12,166 nucleotides of DNA from Opitutia bacterium UBA4506 (lineage in GTDB: Bacteria > Verrucomicrobiota > Verrucomicrobiia > Opitutales > Puniceicoccaceae): assembly GCA_002388665.1 (NCBI GenBank), contig DGMY01000086.1:1-12166 (forward strand), in the 5' to 3' direction. Below, in pieces: positions 1 through 8,600 of this stretch. Under the pieces are notes generated by a model. It saw only the letters and a list, made by a program, of their open reading frames with translations, did no database searches and was not told the origin of the DNA. A program made the position numbers and the translations under genes. Position 1 is the first letter of the stretch, and each line of letters begins with the position of its first letter.

Positions 1-8
1 CAAGAATT

Positions 9-25
9 GGGACATCCCCAGCTTG
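9..25 (+). repeat. Possible dispersed repeat, left copy
   Basis: The 11-base word GGGACATCCCC (9-19) and the overlapping 9-base word CCCAGCTTG (17-25) lie just before the PEP-CTERM gene. Both words recur together in the last 60 bases of the window, in the other order. The first is an imperfect inverted repeat (GGGA-CA-TCCC). This could be a fragment of a short intergenic REP-like repeat, but words this short can recur by chance. Confidence 0.25.
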
Positions 26-32
26 TGGGCAT

Positions 33-713
33 ATGAAAATACCCACAATGAAGAAACTCCTCCTACTATCCGCCTCTTTCTGTGTTATCGCCGGTTCAGC
101 ATCTGCTGTCATTTTGGCCGAATACACTTTCGATGCGGATTCCTATGGTCCATCGACTACTGCGACCGGCATTGAAGGATCCAACGTCACCGGCGGGAGC
201 GGTCTGTCGACCAGCCCCGTGCTTTCGGGAACGGGCAACCCCGCCAAATCGATCGCACCCCAGGGACTCTCCTCCACTTCTGAAGCCGACGCAGTCGCGG
301 CCAATGATTACATTGAGCTAAAAATCACCGCGGACTCCGGCTACACGCTTTCGTTTACCTCTCTCGATATAGACCTCCAAAGGAGCAATGATCAATCAGC
401 CACCAACTGGTTTATCCGCAGCAGCCTCGACTCTTACGCGAGTACGATTGATAGCATCACTTCGATCGCCACTTCTCCGAGCGCGTTCGCGAGCTACACC
501 ATAGATCTGTCAGATGCGGCCTACCAGAACCTCTCCGGGGAGGTGACCTTCCGCCTCTACGGTTATGGTGCAGTCGGTGAGAACCCGTCGCTCCGCCAAG
601 ACAACATCACCTTCAACGGATCCGCTGCAATTCCCGAACCATCTTCGACTGCCACCCTATTCTTAGGAGCGGCAGCGGTTACCGCATTACTCCGCCGCAA
701 AGCGCGCAGCTAA
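33..713 (+). CDS. PEP-CTERM sorting-domain protein, exported
   Basis: This is a 226-residue exported protein of unknown specific function. The N-terminus is a classical signal peptide: MKK followed by a leucine-rich core, with likely cleavage after Ala-Ser-Ala at residue 25. The C-terminus is a textbook PEP-CTERM sorting signal: Pro-Glu-Pro at residues 201-203, a hydrophobic helix at about 206-220 and an Arg-Arg-Lys tail (221-223). In known systems an exosortase recognises this tripartite tail, cuts near it and delivers the protein to the cell surface or matrix. The middle (about 27-195) is rich in Ser, Thr, Asn and Asp with alternating hydrophobics, as in a beta-sandwich, and has no visible catalytic motif. 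Two starts are possible, the ATG at 33 and the ATG at 48. The second puts Met-Lys-Lys directly at the signal peptide and may be the true one; neither has a clear Shine-Dalgarno site. The gene has its own terminator and looks unrelated to the biosynthetic genes. Confidence 0.9.
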   Translation: MKIPTMKKLLLLSASFCVIAGSASAVILAEYTFDADSYGPSTTATGIEGSNVTGGSGLSTSPVLSGTGNPAKSIAPQGLSSTSEADAVAANDYIELKITADSGYTLSFTSLDIDLQRSNDQSATNWFIRSSLDSYASTIDSITSIATSPSAFASYTIDLSDAAYQNLSGEVTFRLYGYGAVGENPSLRQDNITFNGSAAIPEPSSTATLFLGAAAVTALLRRKARS

Positions 714-742
714 GCCACTCTTGCGAGCTTGCGATTTTCGAG

Positions 743-773
743 AAGCCCCGCGGTGCAACCGTGGGGCTTTTTC
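743..773 (+). terminator. Intrinsic terminator of the PEP-CTERM gene
   Basis: An 11-bp stem (AAGCCCCGCGG at 743-753 with CCGTGGGGCTT at 759-769, one G-U pair) closes a 5-base loop TGCAA and runs into a T tract (768-772). It begins 29 bases after the stop codon of the gene to its left. Read on the other strand, the hairpin is followed only by a poor T tract, so it may stop the convergent regulator transcript less well. Confidence 0.9.
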
Positions 774-809
774 GTATCCAACGAGCCGCACCTCCGGATC
801 CAACGCAAT

Positions 810-1778
810 CTACTCGAATCGGCGACGATATTCACGGGGCGATTCTCCGTTGTGCTTCGAGAACCATCGGGAAAAATAACTCAGTGATCGAAATCCCAGT
901 TCGAACGCGATCTGTTTGATCGGGATTGCCGACACCTCCAGCTGCGCCTGTGCGTCACTCAATCGCCTCCGGTCCAGATATTGTCGAGGCGACATCTCAT
1001 ACTCTTTCTTAAACAACCGATCCAATTGAGTCGTACTCAAGGAAACTTCCGCCGCCAGTTCGTCCTCTTCAAACGAAAGATCAAGGGGGTGGCGGTCCAA
1101 CAGCCGGGCCACCTCAAAGATCCGGCTATCCACGTCTTCCGTTCGTTCAGAAAATCCGTCCAGCTTCTGACCGATCTCGACGAAGGTCGACAACCAGGAG
1201 ATGAACAATTCGCGAATTCGTAAATGACTGTGAAGGTCACCCCGGGAGGACCGGAAAAAGCGCCCGGCGGCAGGTAAAAGGGTCTCCACCAACTCCAACA
1301 AGGCTTCCGCCTTGACCTTTAGTTCGGGGAAATCATCGCTTCGGAAAATCAGAGCTGTATCGGAATCGAAACAGGCTTTGCCATCAGGCCAGTCACTCGA
1401 GAATCGAAGCGAAATGAATCGGGCGCCACGGGTAAACCTCCGCTCGATCATTGAAGTTCCCGGAAGAATCCAATCTCCAGCCTTCCCTTCACAAACTCCC
1501 ATCGGAGTTTCTACCTGCATCTCGCCTTCCAAGAGCAAGATCGCCGACCGGCCGGGGATCAAGGACGTCTTCATGGTCAAATACTCCGGTCTCACCTCTC
1601 CCTGGTATACCCAGTATAGTTCCGTCTTCAGGTGCGCCCAATCACTCATGCGGATTCGTCCGTTACTGGAACGGTGCACACTTGATTTCTCGGGGGGCAT
1701 ACGGAAGAAGGTCTTACAAAAATAATAGACCGTCAACACCCTCCGATAGATCGCCCTGCCCGCGATAAGTTGCCACAC
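810..1778 (-). CDS. AraC/XylS-family transcriptional regulator
   Basis: This is a DNA-binding regulator of 322 residues as drawn. The C-terminal hundred residues form the double helix-turn-helix of the AraC family. The first HTH (about 233-268) contains LSTTQLDRLFKKEY and ends in SPRQYL; the second (about 285-320) contains IKQIAFELGF and YFSRWF and ends in SPREYRR. Residues about 60-145 look like the cupin-type sensing domain common in this family. The ligand cannot be read from sequence. The start is uncertain. The GTG at 1778 has the best ribosome-binding site in the area but adds 43 residues that do not look like a normal AraC N-terminus; ATGs at 1700 (residue 27) and 1649 (residue 44) have no Shine-Dalgarno site, though the latter fits the family better. 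The small gene at 1893-2372 lies upstream in the same direction, 114 bases away. The regulator may control the divergent megasynthase, but no operator is seen. Confidence 0.9.
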   Translation of the reverse strand: MWQLIAGRAIYRRVLTVYYFCKTFFRMPPEKSSVHRSSNGRIRMSDWAHLKTELYWVYQGEVRPEYLTMKTSLIPGRSAILLLEGEMQVETPMGVCEGKAGDWILPGTSMIERRFTRGARFISLRFSSDWPDGKACFDSDTALIFRSDDFPELKVKAEALLELVETLLPAAGRFFRSSRGDLHSHLRIRELFISWLSTFVEIGQKLDGFSERTEDVDSRIFEVARLLDRHPLDLSFEEDELAAEVSLSTTQLDRLFKKEYEMSPRQYLDRRRLSDAQAQLEVSAIPIKQIAFELGFRSLSYFSRWFSKHNGESPREYRRRFE

Positions 1779-1785
1779 CCAAGCA

Positions 1786-1796
1786 CCCTCTCCTCC
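1786..1796 (-). promoter_or_regulatory. Strong Shine-Dalgarno supporting a GTG start
   Basis: On the minus strand GGAGGAGAGGG lies just upstream of the GTG at 1778; its AGAGGG part is spaced 7 bases from the start codon. It is the only convincing ribosome-binding site near the AraC gene and is the reason the long GTG start was kept. Confidence 0.5.
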
Positions 1797-1892
1797 AAGT
1801 GCTGAATCAACGACAGATCCAGTAGGTCGCGAGCCCGTTCCCCTAGGAATGGAACCGCCTTGCCATTCGGCCTCTCGATCAATCCTCGGCGC

Positions 1893-2372
1893 TCAGGAAC
1901 CCGCGCCAGCCGAACTCTGAGAAGATCTCTTCCACATCAAGGCAGCGAGCCAGAAGCAAAAGAGCTGCGTTTCAACCGAGACGGTTTCAGCGCAACGAAT
2001 CTGAGCTTTCCGTACAAAAGGGCCAACCGGAGCGATTCGGCCGATGCAAGAATCGCCGGATAGAATCTCGAAACGGCGCTGCAGTGGATTTGACGCTTTC
2101 AGTCGCAACGCCCCTTCCTCAGTCGACAATTCAAAGGATCGACTAAACGCACTGACTTTCTCAGCTTGCGCGATCTTCTGGTCGTCTAACACCAGTGACC
2201 AATGACCGCTCAGCCAGTCACGCTTATCTACGGAGAAAGACTTGTCCAAAAACCGAATCGAGCCCTGCTCGGTCATCCAATTGAATTCGACAAACCCTTT
2301 GTTCGACAGGTCGCCACTCTCTCGAATGATGAAATCCCAGCTAAAGATCGATTTTGGAGTACATATTAACAT
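1893..2372 (-). CDS. Small protein of unknown function
   Basis: I do not recognise this 159-residue protein with certainty. It looks like a real gene: a purine-rich element (AGTAGGG) lies about 8-14 bases before the ATG, and the translation has protein-like composition. Its middle (about residues 50-130) shows short beta-like stretches ending in small turns. Residues about 134-149 form a hydrophobic stretch containing FCFWLAALMW, followed by Lys-Arg, which could be a membrane-associated helix. There is no signal peptide. The pattern of beta repeats followed by a hydrophobic helix recalls tubby/LURP-like small proteins, but this is an impression, not an assignment. A later start at residue 33 (Met) is possible. 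It is co-directional with the AraC gene 114 bases downstream and divergent from the megasynthase. Nothing shows a role in the biosynthesis. Confidence 0.6.
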   Translation of the reverse strand: MLICTPKSIFSWDFIIRESGDLSNKGFVEFNWMTEQGSIRFLDKSFSVDKRDWLSGHWSLVLDDQKIAQAEKVSAFSRSFELSTEEGALRLKASNPLQRRFEILSGDSCIGRIAPVGPFVRKAQIRCAETVSVETQLFCFWLAALMWKRSSQSSAGAGS

Positions 2373-2694
2373 GGTGCGGCCCTACTCACGAAGCTAGGTT
2401 GCCTTCCTATCCCCGGGGAATCCACAAAAATACTCTTCGCAGCGCAGAATGGGGAACGGTGGAAGCCATTCCATCGGCCGGTTGGCTGGCTATCGCACCC
2501 CGATTTCTCCGAAACTACATCCCGAGGAGCCCAAGTCGCTCGCGACCCATCCCCCTTGACATATCGGGCCACGAATTCGATGTTTTTCCTCCTATGAGGG
2601 AGCCGATCAATAGCGTCATCCAATCCGACAGTCCCCCGACGTCGCGATCGACTGGCCAGGTGTCCGTTTCGTTGAGCGTCTCACAATAGCGATT
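2373..2694. promoter_or_regulatory. Divergent intergenic region upstream of the megasynthase
   Basis: This 322-base gap between divergent genes must hold the megasynthase promoter. On the plus strand a perfect TTGACA (2556-2561) is followed after 17 bases by GATGTT (2579-2584), a weak -10 match, so the promoter is only a candidate; it would give a leader of about 100 bases. An 8-base palindrome CGACGTCG (2637-2644) and a short hairpin arm pair GTCG/CGAC (2641-2652) lie near the start codon. I see no convincing direct repeats for AraC binding, no riboswitch and no tRNA. Open frames through the gap have no protein-like composition or ribosome-binding site. Confidence 0.35.
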
Positions 2695-5600
2695 ATGGAG
2701 GATTTGACCCCGAGCCTTCATTTCTTCGCAGCGGAGAACCGTAGTGATCTCGTTGAGGCGATCCAGTCCGATGCCAAGCCTCCGGCGACGAATACTTTCC
2801 CCGCTCGGTTGGCCCTCATCGCGGAAGACGCTGAATCATTGCGACAGCGAAAGGTCGAAGCGGTTCAACTTCTCCAATCGAAGAAAAAGGAGCGATTCAG
2901 TATTCCGGGGAAGATATTCTTCCACGAGCTAGATCACTCTGTAGCCCCCAAGGTGGCGTGGCTATTTCCCGGATACGGTGCGCAATATCCCGGAATGCTT
3001 CAGGGTGTCCCGGATGCATTTCCGGCAGCCGCCTCTTGGATTGGAAAGCAAACCGCCCGTGCCCAGTCCTATTTCCAAACCAATCCCTGGCTTCTCGGCA
3101 CCTCGGGAGCGACCGAGCAAGTCGCCGCCGCCGAACAGGCCTATGCAATCCTCCTTACCGATGTAATTTTCAGCGAAGTACTCCACTCAATAGGTGTACC
3201 GTGCCACGGCGTGATCGGGCACAGCTACGGTGAGTCTGCTGCGCTCTACAGTAGCGGTGCCGTATCCAATCCATGGAAGGCTATTGGTCTAGCCCGTAGG
3301 ATTTTCGAGGAGTCAAATCATCACGTTTCACCCTGCGCATTTTTGACAGCCCGCGGTGATGTTGCCCAAAGGATGTGCCCTCCACTGGAGGTGGCACTGG
3401 AGAACTGTCCGTCACAATCCGTCCTCTGTGGCAGTCCCGAGGCGGTGAGCGAGGCCGAGAAGTCACTCCACGAAGACGGTGAATTGGTGTTTCGCATTGG
3501 CCAACTCGATCAACCGGTCCACACGTCCCGCTTCTCCGTTACTCCGGCAGAGTATCAAGCTGTCTACGATTCGGTAGAGTTTAACCCATCTCGGGTACCC
3601 CTCTATAGCTGTGTCACCGGTCTTCCCCTGCCCCCTGAATCGGCAGCGATGAAGCAAGCACTGATTCGCCAGTGGCACGAAACCGTACGCTTCCAATCGG
3701 CGACCGAAAGTCTTTACCAAGACGGCTATAGAATTTTCCTGGAGGCGGGTCCCGCGGGGCGCCTGTCCGGCTTTGTTCGTGATACTTTGCGAGGGAAGGA
3801 TGTCACCGTTCTCTCCTGCGATCACCCGAAGCGCGCCGCTGACCTCCAAATGCGTGAGGTCCTGGCCCGTCTTTACTGTGCGGGAGTCGCCCTATCGGAA
3901 GAAAAGATTGCTCAAACCTGCCGTATGGTTTCGGGCCCATCCGCAATCCTTCAACCAACCCGCTCGAAGCCTTCCACAGAAGATCATTCTCTCGAGATCA
4001 TCCGCAAGGAAATGGCCCAATTGTTGGGGAGCGAAGAATTGCCTCACCCTGACCAAGGCTTCTTCGATTCCGGCTTGGGGTCGATTGAGGTCGTAGAGCT
4101 TGCGAGTCGGCTGTCCGCTAAATTCGCGACACAGGTATCCCCCGTCCAAGTGTTCGAAGAATCGACACCGCGGCGGCTGTCCGAATCGCTTTCAGAATCG
4201 AACGGCGGCGAAAACCGAAAGAAACGCACACGACCCTCTCATGAACCGATCGCAATCGTAGGGATGTCCTGCCGCATTCCCAGGGGAATCGACAGTCCCG
4301 AGCAGCTATGGAGTCTGCTCGAGTCTGGAGCCGATGTGATCGGTGACATTCCAACTGATCGATGGAACCCTGACCAGTGGCCCGACGCACCTCGCAAAGG
4401 CGGGTTTCTTGCCGATCTGAGGAAGTTCGACTCCCAATTTTTCGGAATCTCAGCTCGCGAAGCGGCCGCTCTGGATCCCCAACAACGTCTTCTCTTGGAG
4501 ATGGCCTGGGAGGCTTTTGAGAATTCGTTGATCAATCCCCGGAGCCTACGGGATTCAAACACCGCCGTTTACACGGGTATCAGCGGGAGCGAATACAGCG
4601 CGAGACTCAGCCCCAATGAGCGCCTCCAAGCTGGAGGATATCTCGCGACCGGATGCATGCCGTCGACAGCGGCCGGGAGGGTCTCTCATTTTCTCGGCCT
4701 AAGGGGTCCTTCCCTCGCCGTAGATACGGCCTGCTCGTCGTCCCTAGTCGCGGTCGATCTCGCGGTACAGGCATTGCGATCGGGCACCTGCGATCGGGCC
4801 CTAGCGGGAGGGGTGAACGTCCTTCTTTCGCCGGAATTATCGATTCACCTGAACCAGTCCGGCGCGCTATCCCCCGATGGTCACTGCAAGACATTTGATG
4901 CACAGGCCGACGGCTACGTGCGATCCGAGGGCGGAGGTCTGATCGTCCTCAAGCGGTTGAGCGACGCGATCGAGGATCAAGACCGGATCCACGCCGTGAT
5001 CCGGGGCAGTGCCGTTGACCACAATGGAACGTCAAGCGGCCTCACAGTTCCATCCTCCAAAGCACAGGCGTTGCTCATTCGCAATGCGCTGGACGACGCG
5101 GGCATCACAGCGGACCAGATTCAATGTATCGAAGCACATGGTACGGGAACAAAGCTCGGTGATCCAATTGAAGCGGCTGCCCTCGGTTCTGTGTTTTCAA
5201 CGCGAAAGCACCCGCTGAGAATCGGGTCTATAAAAACCCAAATTGGTCACCTCGAGGCGGGAGCTGGGATCGCTGGTGTTCTGAAAATGGTCCTCCAGCT
5301 ATCTTTCAAAAAATTTGCCCCGTCCCTCCATTTTTCGTCTCTCAATCCCGCTATCGATTGGCCTGCGAATTCGATTCAGGTTTGTACAGAGTTAACCGAT
5401 TGGAAGAGCGGTCCACATCCGCGATTGGGTGGGGTTAGCTCGTTCGGCATCAGCGGTACCAACGCTCATCTGATCCTGGAAGAACCACCCGCGCCACCTA
5501 CACAGACTTCCTCTCCGCAAGACGGTGTCCAGTGCGCGTACACGGTTTCCGCAGGTTCCCCGGCGAGCCTATCCGCGTTAATTCGGAATCATCGGGAGCT

Positions 5601-8600
5601 CCTCTCTACATCGGAGGATCCCATTCAGGATCTGGCCGCGTCCACCCGATCAACCCGCAGTTCGGCACGATTCCGTCGCGCGGTTATTGGAGACGATGCC
5701 GCCTCGATCGCTTCGGCACTCGATTCACCGGGCCTGGCCCCGGCTTCAAAAACTGGGGTAGCCTTCCTTTTTCCCGGCCAGGGTACAGGAACCGATCACG
5801 CAATCCGCGAGCTCTACCAGAACAATCCCACCTTTCGCCATTCCTTTGATTCCTGCCGGCAAGGGTTCTCGCCCCTCGGGCTTGAGCTCGACCCACACAG
5901 CCCCCAGAAAACGCCCAGGGAATCGCAAGCGGCTCTCTTCGCCTTCGAATACTCACTCGCTCAAGTGTGGATCGACAGCGGGGTGCAGCCTACTGCAGTC
6001 GCCGGGCATAGCCTCGGAGAATATGCAGCGGCCGTGATCGCGGGGGTCCTGCGGTTCGAAGACGCGTGCCGGCTTGTCTGTGTGCGGGCTCAGTTAATCG
6101 AAGAAATTGGACCGCCGGGATCAATGCTTGCCGTAAGTGCGCCAAAGAACCAGATCACGGCCGTTCTCAGCGAGCACTCTTTCGAGGTCGATATTGGGGC
6201 CATAAATGCACCTTCCCTTACAGTCGTATCCGGCTCTTCAGAAGAGATCACGCAGCTACGATCCACACTCCGCACACAACGGATTTCATCCATACTTCTC
6301 TCAGTCGACTTTCCATTCCACTCAAGATGGATGTCGCCAGTAGCGAAACGATTCCAGAAAGAACTGAGCGACTTGCCCATCGGAATCCCCAGAATCCCCT
6401 TCTATTCGGGCATGTCCGGGAATCGAGTTGATCGGGTTCCGGCAGAGTATTGGTCAGACCAACTGCCCCATACCGTCCGCTTTCTCGACTGCGCCCAATC
6501 CCTGATCGACTCCGGCCACCAAACCTTTCTGGAGGTCGGCCCTGGAAACACCCTTTGCCATCTCGGCCTCTCCGCGCGCGAGGACGCACCAAACCTCGCA
6601 TGGATCGCAGGCCCACCCAACAATGAGAACGCCTGGCAGACGGTTCTGCATGGTCTATGCAGCCTCTACGAAAGAGGTGAAACCGTGGACTGGACCCTCT
6701 TCCCGCCACACTTCGGGCGGAGGGTTCCGTTGCCCAATACGGTGTGGGATCGGCAGTACCACTGGATCTCTTCTCAATTCGAAGACGAGTGCTCAGCAGA
6801 TGCCATCGATCAAGGAAACTCGAGGCCCGATCCCAATCCGCTTTCACCGATCATTGAGCGCTTTGAAGAAGCAACCAATGGACGCGAAAGGCGAAAAATT
6901 GCAGCGCTCTACCTGCGCTATCTCTGCAATGGCATACTCGGCAACCCTCCGGAGACTGAAATCCCGACAAGCACTCGATTCCTGGCCATGGGATTCGACT
7001 CGATGATGGCAACAATCCTACGCCTTCGAATCCGCAAGGACTTCGGAATCGACCTCACTGCCCCATGGATTATTGAGACCGGCACGCCAGACGACTGTAC
7101 CGATCGGATTATTCGTGAATCGACCGGTACCAGCCGCCCGGGCTCAAAGGAGCCGAAAACTTCGACGGGCACAGGGGCGGCCGAAAATTATCCACTATCG
7201 GTGGGCCAAAGTGCCCTCTGGTTCTTGCAGAAGCTGCACCCCACGAGCACTGCCTACAACCAATCAATCCCTCTCCGCATTCAAAAAGGGACTTTAGAGG
7301 ATTGGAAGCGGGCCTGCCAGGCATTGGTAGAACGTCACGAGATTCTCCGTACAATTTATCCCGAGTCCCAAGAATCTCCGGTCGCTCGTATTCTGTCATC
7401 CAGCGTACCAGATTTTACAACACAAACTTTCCCCGACGGGCGGTCGGTCGAACGTGCGATCGCCCGGGAACACCATCAACCTTTCTCACTATCGGACAGT
7501 CCCCCCGTCCGCTTTCGATGGCTCTGCGGCCCTGAGAACGACCCAATCTTGCTCATCACCCTACACCACATCGCTTGCGATGGTTGGTCCAACGAGATCA
7601 TTCAGCGAGACCTCGCAGCACTAGCAAGGGGCGAATCACTCGATCCGGTCGCATTTTCATACGAACAGTTCTCCCGCGAGCAAAGCGCCATGCTCTCAAG
7701 TGAACGGGGCGCGGATCTACTTCGGCGGTGGAGAGAGATCCTCGCCGATCCAATTCCTGTGCTCGATCTAGGAGCTGACTATGCCCGTGTTTCCGACTCC
7801 GCTGCAAAAGGTGAAATCCTCTCAATCCCACTAGCACCGTCACTCACATCCAAGCTTCGGGATTTCGCACGCGAGCATGAAAGCACGTTGCAAAACACAA
7901 TTCTGGCCGCCTTTGCTTCACTGCTTCAGACCCTGTCACGCCAGAACGATTGTATAATCGGCTGCCCCGTGGCTGCGCGCGAAGCTCCCGAGCTCACTGA
8001 AACAGTTGGTTACTTCGTCAATCCGCTACCGATTCGGATCCGAATGGATGGGCATACTACCTTCCGCGAATTGATTGCCATCGCTCAGACGGCAATGAAG
8101 CGTTCGCTCGAGCTTCAAGATTACCCCTTTCCTCAACTAGTAAAGGATCTAAACGCCCCCCGTATCCCGGGTCGCTCTCCAATTTTTGATGCGAGCTTCA
8201 ACTTTGTGAGAACACTCGGACAACGGCACGAGGAACTCGAATCATTCTCGATCCCCCAGGCTGCGGGCAAATTCGACCTAACACTGAATGTAGTTGAAAA
8301 TGGCAGACATCCTTCGTTTTCGTTCGCCTATCGATCAGACCTGTTTCGAACCGACACAATCGAGAGGTTCGGGTTTCTACTGACCCAGATCATCGACGCT
8401 GGTATCACCGCACCTGAGATGTCTGTTGGCGAGGCATTGAGTCACTCGATTCAAGATGATCAGCGCTCTTTGATTTCAGGTGCCGAATCTCCGATCACAC
8501 GCACGGTCATCGACGACTTGTTCCAATGGGCCAAGGCTACTCCTTCACAGATCGCGCTGGTCGCTGGAGAGAGGTCGATTACCTATGGCGAACTCGGGCG

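Noticed and set aside
2354..2689. A 111-codon plus-strand open frame just before the megasynthase.
   Set aside because: It has no ribosome-binding site, its composition is rich in Pro, Ser and Arg, it shows no family motif, and its first bases overlap the start of the minus-strand small gene. Probably chance within the promoter region.
2366..2721. Minus-strand open frames (85 and 68 codons) across the divergent gap.
   Set aside because: Protein-like features are absent and one runs into the megasynthase start; they look like random open frames.
3225..3300. Idea that AT1 lacks the malonyl-binding arginine and so must load a monocarboxylic starter.
   Set aside because: Counting without gaps from Ser177, Arg202 falls on the same position (+25) as the FabD arginine and as Arg1131 in AT2, so this residue gives no support.
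4678..4760. KS as a decarboxylating loading KS (KSQ).
   Set aside because: The active-site residue is Cys680 in DTACSSS, so it is a condensing ketosynthase.
6248..6847. A 199-codon antisense open frame inside the megasynthase.
   Set aside because: It mirrors the AT2 coding frame, is extremely Arg, Ser and Gly rich, and overlaps an unambiguous conserved domain.
6655..6891. A hidden ketoreductase or dehydratase between AT2 and ACP2.
   Set aside because: Only about 80 residues lie between the AT2 end and ACP2, and these include the ordinary post-AT linker; no NADPH-binding GxGxxG or dehydratase HxxxGxxxxP motif is present.
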